A DNA stretch of 7,603 nucleotides from Tannerellaceae bacterium (GTDB lineage Bacteria > Bacteroidota > Bacteroidia > Bacteroidales > Tannerellaceae). The stretch lies in assembly GCA_031279915.1 (NCBI GenBank), contig JAITHO010000151.1, positions 1 to 7,603 of the forward strand, read 5' to 3'. This document shows positions 5,753-7,603 of the stretch, piece after piece (within the stretch, counting starts at the first letter, position 1; each line of letters begins with the position of its first letter). Position numbers and translations under genes: made by a program. A model generated the notes under the pieces. That model saw only the letters and a program-made list of their open reading frames with translations. It searched no databases and was not told where the DNA came from.

Positions 5753-7603
5753 TCAGAAGCTCAGATTAAGTCCGAGCAAGTAGGTTCTCGGCACGGGCTC
5801 GTTGAATCCGCGGTTATCGTCTTGGTTTCCCAGCTCAGGGTCTATGCCGGGGAACTTGGTGAAGAGGTATGCGTTCTGCACGGTAGCGTAAATCCTGCAT
5901 TTGCTTATTCCCAGCTTGCCGAGCAGCGATGTAGGCAGGGAGTATCCCAGCGTCACCTGCCCTACGCGGAGGAAGGAAGCGTCGGAGTAGTATAGAGCGT
6001 CGATGTAGTTAGGATTCTCGAAGTCGCGGTTGGGTCGCGGAGCATCGTTGCTTTTGTTGCTGATAGGATTGCCGCTCGAATCCTCACCTATTATGCGCCA
6101 GTAGTTCACCTTAGCGCCGTTGTATCGCCCGTTGAAGCTCCAGTTACGCTCAAACTTTCTCATCTGGCCGAATGATCCGGTGAGGAAGAGGCTCATGTCG
6201 AAGTTGCCAACGTTGAAGTAATTGCTGAGGCTGAGGTTGAACTTAGGCTCCACCTGTCCGAGGATAAAGCGGTCGGCTGAAGTAATCTTATAGTCGCCGT
6301 TCTTATCTACCACCTTCACGTCGCCCGGCTTGAAGACGCCGCCCCATTTATCGAGCTCGGCCTGGTCTTCGATTTGCCAGATGCCGTCGGATTTATAGTC
6401 GTAGAATACCCTGACCGGATATCCTATGAACCATTTGTTGCCTTCGTCGTCGTTCTTGCCGTTGTACAGTTCGGTGATCTCCTCCTTGTTGGCGGAGAAG
6501 ATAAAGTCGGTCGACCAGCTGAAGTTCTTGCGGTGAACGTTCTGCGTATTGATGGTTACTTCTATTCCGCTGTTGCGAATCTTGCCTATGTTCGACATCA
6601 CGTTGGGGAAGCCCGACACTATAGGCAGCTGTCGCTCCATGAGTAGCCCCTCCGTATTCTGCATGTAGGCATCTATAACTCCGCTGATCTTCCCGCCAAG
6701 GAATCCGAAGTCTATACCCGCGTTCCATTGCGTAGTGCTTTCCCAGGATAGATAGGGATTGGGCATTTCCTTCTGATAGAACGACAGTACGCCTTGCGAG
6801 CCGTAGATGTATCGTCCGTACTCAAGGCTTCCCTGAGTTTTGTAGGGATCGATAGCCGTATTGCCCGTTATTCCGTAGCCAAGACGCAGCTTGAGGTTGC
6901 TGATAGCAGCAACGTCCTTCAGGAAAGCCTCCTCATTAATCCTCCAAGCCAAGGCAGCCGATGGGAACAACACCCACTTATGTCCCGGAGCCAGACGCGA
7001 CGATCCATCGTATCGAGCCGATATAGTCAGCAGATATTTATCCTTCAGGTTATAATTCAGCCTGCCCATAAACGACGACAGCCTCCAGCGAACATAAGAG
7101 CTGTTAACCCCCTCTATCGTCTGAGCCGAGCCGACATTATACCAGAGCTGATTCTCATACGGCAAATCCTTCACCCTAATCTCAAAGGTTTCGAGCGTTT
7201 CCTGCTGTATGGATTGCAGCAAGGTGAGGCCAACCGTATGCACCTTATTAAAGGTTTTATTGTAGAACAGAAGATTCTCCCAGGTATACATCCTGCGGTT
7301 ATCGCCCTTGTTCTCGGCCCTGGCAGGACTGCCCGAACGGTCGGAACTCAGGGCTCCGAAGAAGTTATAATCGTAGTCCGGGCCTATGTCTATACCGACG
7401 TTCGTGCGATAGCTGATGTCGAAAGGCAGCTTGGCCTCCACGTAATAGCTACCCAGGAAGCGATCCTTCTTCCGTAGTCTGCTTGTATTGTCGAGGTTCA
7501 GATAATAGTTCCAGAGCTGCGGATCATTGCCGGGGCGCGAAGTGATTATCTTCCCCTCCTCATCATAAATATCGGCAAGCGGATAAACGCCTCTCGAATC
7601 ATG
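5753..7603 (-). CDS. SusC-like TonB-dependent outer-membrane transporter, 5' end missing
   Basis: This is the C-terminal 616 codons of a SusC/RagA-family TonB-dependent receptor, which pulls ligands captured by SusD through an outer-membrane beta-barrel using TonB energy. The frame stays open from 7603 down to the TGA at 5753-5755. The GTG at 7441 is an internal valine, not a start, because codons for HDSRGVYPLADIYDEE and onward to RFLGSYYVEA precede it in frame. Family members are usually about 1000 residues, so the signal peptide, carboxypeptidase-like domain and plug are outside the window. Visible barrel landmarks, counted from the window edge, are the NLKDKYLLTISARYDGSSRLAPGHKW-type strand near residues 185-210, WRINEEAFL, LRLGYGITGNTAIDPY, WESTTQWNAGIDFG, the C-terminal LRVGQVTLGYSLP, and NAYLFTKFPGIDPE with the final aromatic LGLNLSF required for barrel assembly. 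The operon promoter and any regulator lie to the right. The substrate is unknown. Confidence 0.97.
   Translation of the reverse strand, partial: HDSRGVYPLADIYDEEGKIITSRPGNDPQLWNYYLNLDNTSRLRKKDRFLGSYYVEAKLPFDISYRTNVGIDIGPDYDYNFFGALSSDRSGSPARAENKGDNRRMYTWENLLFYNKTFNKVHTVGLTLLQSIQQETLETFEIRVKDLPYENQLWYNVGSAQTIEGVNSSYVRWRLSSFMGRLNYNLKDKYLLTISARYDGSSRLAPGHKWVLFPSAALAWRINEEAFLKDVAAISNLKLRLGYGITGNTAIDPYKTQGSLEYGRYIYGSQGVLSFYQKEMPNPYLSWESTTQWNAGIDFGFLGGKISGVIDAYMQNTEGLLMERQLPIVSGFPNVMSNIGKIRNSGIEVTINTQNVHRKNFSWSTDFIFSANKEEITELYNGKNDDEGNKWFIGYPVRVFYDYKSDGIWQIEDQAELDKWGGVFKPGDVKVVDKNGDYKITSADRFILGQVEPKFNLSLSNYFNVGNFDMSLFLTGSFGQMRKFERNWSFNGRYNGAKVNYWRIIGEDSSGNPISNKSNDAPRPNRDFENPNYIDALYYSDASFLRVGQVTLGYSLPTSLLGKLGISKCRIYATVQNAYLFTKFPGIDPELGNQDDNRGFNEPVPRTYLLGLNLSF

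Noticed and set aside
6794..7477. 227-codon plus-strand reading frame
   Set aside because: It lies wholly antisense to the well-supported SusC barrel, has no recognisable domain and no promoter.

Overview
The window looks like a chromosomal segment from a member of the Bacteroidota, most likely the order Bacteroidales. The reasons are a SusC/SusD outer-membrane pair, a TsaD with the SGGN variant that I recall as usual in this phylum, two promoters of the Bacteroides type (a -33 TTG/TTTG and a -7 TAnnTTTG about 20 bases apart), and A-rich leaders without Shine-Dalgarno motifs. The genus cannot be fixed from the sequence.

Left part, plus strand: a 41-bp tandem repeat array (1-173) enters from beyond the left edge. 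It has four full copies, and the last, degenerate copy runs into a Bacteroides-type promoter. This promoter serves a 312-residue protein (233-1171) that resembles the uncharacterised DUF6261 family and carries an acidic/basic linker and a proline-rich repeated tail. A nested palindrome (1198-1225) follows and may end this transcript. A second consensus promoter (1305-1336) leads to a 444-residue secreted MORN-type repeat protein (1373-2707).

Middle and right, minus strand: tsaD (2715-3731) converges on the MORN gene with only 7 bp between the stop codons. Upstream of tsaD, past a hairpin terminator (3803-3833), lies a susC-susD operon: a SusD-like surface lipoprotein (3864-5726) and, 26 bp upstream of it, the last 616 codons of a SusC-like TonB-dependent transporter (5753-7603) that runs off the right edge.

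How the genes relate: SusC and SusD form one nutrient-uptake complex, with the SusD lid over the SusC barrel, and are almost certainly co-transcribed. No glycoside hydrolase, peptidase, sulfatase or regulator is visible, so the substrate is unknown. tsaD is a housekeeping tRNA-modification gene, apparently unrelated to the uptake pair. The DUF6261-like and MORN genes each have their own promoter, so there is no sign that they form an operon. The part least explained by known families is the left end: the 41-bp array abutting the DUF6261-like gene.
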